From the NCBI GenBank assembly GCA_900762325.1, contig CAAFGG010000001.1, positions 1 to 8,444 on the forward strand: a stretch of DNA of 8,444 nucleotides, read 5' to 3'. A program made the position numbers and the translations under genes. This stretch comes from an uncultured Collinsella sp. (GTDB taxonomy: Bacteria > Actinomycetota > Coriobacteriia > Coriobacteriales > Coriobacteriaceae). Under the pieces are notes generated by a model. That model was not told the origin of the DNA, made no database searches, and was given only the letters and a program-made list of their open reading frames with translations. This document shows positions 7,848-8,444 of the stretch, piece after piece (position 1 is the stretch's first letter; every line of letters begins with the position of its first letter).

Positions 7848-7887
7848 GCGCCCGCTTGCTCCCCCAGCAAGCGGGCGCTTTGTTTTT
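7848..7887 (+). terminator. Strong intrinsic terminator of the fha-pstP-rodA/pbpA-pknB unit
   Basis: A perfect 13-bp stem, GCGCCCGCTTGCT (7848-7860) with AGCAAGCGGGCGC (7866-7878), has a CCCCC loop and is followed by TTTGTTTTT (7879-7887). It lies 52 bases after the pknB stop. The T-run is only on the plus-strand 3' side, so it terminates plus-strand transcription. Confidence 0.93.
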
Positions 7888-7906
7888 GACATGGCCTGAA
7901 CCAGAA

Positions 7907-7935
7907 GAGCCCGGCACCGTAGCGGTACCGGGCTC
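7907..7935. repeat. Hairpin bracketed by ACCAGAA/TCTGGT, first of two near-identical copies
   Basis: GAGCCCGGCACC (7907-7918) pairs with GGTACCGGGCTC (7924-7935) with one mismatch and a 5-base loop. ACCAGAA at 7900-7906 and TCTGGT at 7944-7949 can extend the pairing outside. A near-identical hairpin lies at 8166-8194. On the minus strand it follows a tRNA 3'-end copy, so it may descend from the terminator of a tRNA gene, though no strong T-run follows. Confidence 0.65.
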
Positions 7936-7943
7936 GATATTCC

Positions 7944-8041
7944 TCTGGTGCCCCCGGGCGGAATCGAAAACTCCCCCCGCGGGGAAATGAGTGACGCGGG
8001 TGCCGACGGTCCGAATCCGCCGGCGGTCCCACAAACCAGAA
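7944..8041. repeat. tRNA-Arg-derived inverted-repeat unit, copy 1
   Basis: It opens with the complement of a tRNA 3' end (CCA, acceptor strand and half of the T-arm; 7946-7968, one base different from the other copies). A C-run/G-run spacer follows, containing GAAATGAGTGAC (7984-7995). It then has a plus-strand partial copy of the same tRNA (GCGGGTG..CGACGG..CGAATCCGCC, about 7996-8021) and closes with ACCAGAA (8035-8041). It is thus a tail-to-tail inverted duplication of tRNA sequence. It is strongly similar to 8073-8165. It is not a functional tRNA: it has no D-arm or anticodon arm. Confidence 0.7.
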
Positions 8042-8065
8042 ACGGCGCCACTCTCGCGACGCCGT
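8042..8065. repeat. Small hairpin between repeat copies 1 and 2
   Basis: ACGGCG (8042-8047) pairs with CGCCGT (8060-8065) over a 12-base loop. It is exactly bracketed by ACCAGAA (8035-8041) and TTCTGGT (8073-8079), so it occupies the same slot as the GAGCCCGG hairpins but has a different stem sequence. Confidence 0.5.
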
Positions 8066-8072
8066 CATAATC

Positions 8073-8165
8073 TTCTGGTGCCCCCGGGCGGATTCGAAAA
8101 CTCCCCCCCACGGGGAAATAAGTGACGCGGGTGTCGACGGTCCGAATCCGGCCTTTAGACCAGAA
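8073..8165. repeat. tRNA-Arg-derived inverted-repeat unit, copy 2
   Basis: Same layout as copy 1. The minus-strand tRNA 3' end at 8076-8098 is identical to the true tRNA fragment at 8205-8227. A C-run/G-run spacer with GAAATAAGTGAC follows, then a plus-strand partial tRNA copy (GCGGGTGTCGACGGTCCGAA and onward, from about 8127) and ACCAGAA at 8159-8165. The tRNA-tail starts of copy 1, copy 2 and the tRNA fragment are 7946, 8076 and 8205, a period of 129-130 bases. Confidence 0.7.
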
Positions 8166-8194
8166 GAGCCCGGCACCGTGGTGGTACCGGGCTC
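8166..8194. repeat. Hairpin bracketed by ACCAGAA/TCTGGT, second near-identical copy
   Basis: GAGCCCGGCACC (8166-8177) pairs with GGTACCGGGCTC (8183-8194), one mismatch, loop GTGGT. The stem is identical to 7907-7935 and only the loop differs. ACCAGAA lies at 8159-8165 and TCTGGT at 8203-8208. On the minus strand it sits directly downstream of the tRNA-Arg 3' end, where a tRNA terminator would be expected. Confidence 0.65.
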
Positions 8195-8204
8195 GGCAAA
8201 TCTC

Positions 8205-8250
8205 TGGTGCCCCCGGGCGGATTCGAACCGTCGACACCCGCTTTAGGAGG
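8205..8250 (-). pseudogene. 3' half of tRNA-Arg(CCU), probable attachment-site remnant
   Basis: Read on the minus strand this gives an anticodon loop CTCCTAA (anticodon CCT at 8247-8245), the 3' anticodon strand AGCGG, a 5-base variable region GTGTC, the T-arm GACGG-TTCGAAT-CCGCC (one A-C mismatch), the acceptor 3' strand CGGGGGC, discriminator A and an encoded CCA ending at 8205. Segment lengths fit tRNA spacing exactly. The required 5' anticodon strand (about CCGCT), D-arm and acceptor 5' strand (GCCCCCG) do not follow; AT-rich DNA does. A tRNA 3' half of this kind is the typical scar of tyrosine-recombinase integration into a tRNA gene. Confidence 0.75.
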
Positions 8251-8266
8251 TCATGAGTTATTACTC

Positions 8267-8312
8267 TACCTGCGGTTTTCTAATTTCATCAACATCTTTA
8301 TTTCCGCAGGTA
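8267..8312. repeat. Perfect 9-bp inverted repeat TACCTGCGG/CCGCAGGTA
   Basis: The arms are 8267-8275 and 8304-8312 with 28 AT-rich bases between. No T-run follows on either strand, so a protein-binding site is as likely as a transcript hairpin. Confidence 0.5.
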
Positions 8313-8355
8313 ATTTACGTATTTTGTCATTTTTGCTTTTACTGATTAGTTTTCT

Positions 8356-8410
8356 ATTTCACCCATTTTTCACCCCTTCAGCCCTTGATTTTGAGTTGCA
8401 AGGGTGAAAT
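8356..8410. repeat. Three TTTCACCC sites, two direct and one inverted
   Basis: TTTCACCC occurs at 8357-8364 and 8368-8375 (11-base period) and inverted as GGGTGAAA at 8402-8409. The outer pair extends to a perfect 9-bp inverted repeat, ATTTCACCC (8356-8364) with GGGTGAAAT (8402-8410). Direct pairs spaced about one helical turn apart near an attachment core resemble integrase arm-type sites; that function is inferred only. Confidence 0.45.
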
Positions 8411-8444
8411 TTTTGGATTAGCCTCGGGGGCGGGGCCCTCAAAG

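Larger units (their letters stand above)
8251..8444. mobile_element. AT-rich flank, possible left end of an integrated element
   Basis: Composition changes abruptly at the tRNA fragment: 8251-8410 has 55 G+C of 160 bases by hand count, against clearly GC-rich coding DNA to the left. No convincing gene is visible. A 66-codon frame running from the tRNA fragment into this flank is not credible. The last 24 bases turn GC-rich again. No integrase or other element gene is visible in the window, so the call rests on the tRNA scar, the composition and the short repeats. Confidence 0.45.

Noticed and set aside
7944..8165. Functional tRNA genes or a CRISPR array in the repeat region
   Set aside because: The copies lack D-arms and anticodon arms, so they are not tRNAs. 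Repeat units are near 95 bases with palindromic, related intervening hairpins, unlike short CRISPR repeats with unique spacers, and no cas gene is visible.
7792..8237. Three overlapping minus-strand frames of 80-131 codons over the repeat array
   Set aside because: They repeat the same peptide fragments because they read through the tRNA-derived repeat copies in different frames. They have no ribosome sites or domain features, and they overlap one another and the tRNA fragment.
8207..8407. Plus-strand 66-codon frame starting GTG in the tRNA fragment (PPGGFEPSTPAL...)
   Set aside because: The opening is a translation of the complement of a tRNA 3' end, a well-known source of false proteins, and the rest is AT-rich flank without a ribosome site.
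8205..8431. tRNA-Arg(CCU) split by a group I intron, with GCCCCCG (minus strand, 8431-8425) as the 5' end
   Set aside because: GCCCCCG matches the expected acceptor strand, but the following minus-strand bases (AGGCTAATCC) do not form a D-arm, and I see no recognisable group I core. The tRNA match also includes the whole anticodon loop. An intron longer than the window cannot be fully excluded; a covariance-model search would settle it.

Overview
The window is GC-rich, densely coded DNA from a high-GC Gram-positive bacterium. Its gene order matches the conserved actinobacterial Ser/Thr-phosphorylation and cell-wall-growth locus (fhaA-fhaB-pstP-rodA-pbpA-pknB). Joining the SEDS glycosyltransferase and the class B penicillin-binding protein in one polypeptide, together with the overall protein character, suggests the class Coriobacteriia, possibly Collinsella or a relative. 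That assignment is inference from family knowledge, not from a search.

Layout: positions 1-7795 are five co-directional plus-strand genes with very little space between them. They are the 3' end of an FHA-domain gene (fhaA-like), a membrane-anchored FHA protein (fhaB-like), a PP2C phosphatase with a very long disordered N-terminus (pstP-like), a RodA/FtsW-PBP fusion, and a PASTA-domain Ser/Thr kinase (pknB-like). A strong intrinsic terminator at 7848-7887 closes the unit. The kinase would sense muropeptide or lipid II with its outer PASTA repeats and phosphorylate proteins. The two FHA proteins would read the phosphothreonines, PstP would reverse the signal, and the fusion enzyme would be the peptidoglycan-synthesis machine being controlled. 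No pknA is present between the synthase and pknB.

Positions 7888-8204 hold no credible gene. They contain a tandem arrangement with a period of about 130 bp, built from copies of a tRNA 3' end, an inverted partial copy of the same tRNA, and hairpins bracketed by ACCAGAA/TTCTGGT. The array ends at 8205-8250 in a clean 3' half of a minus-strand tRNA-Arg(CCU), from the anticodon loop to the encoded CCA.

Positions 8251-8410 switch abruptly to AT-rich DNA (55 G+C of 160 bases by hand count) with short direct and inverted repeats. The missing tRNA 5' half and the composition change suggest that 8205-8250 is the attachment-site remnant at one end of an integrated element lying to the right of the window. 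This boundary and the tRNA-derived repeat array are the least ordinary parts of the window; the five genes are an otherwise recognisable core locus with some lineage-specific twists.
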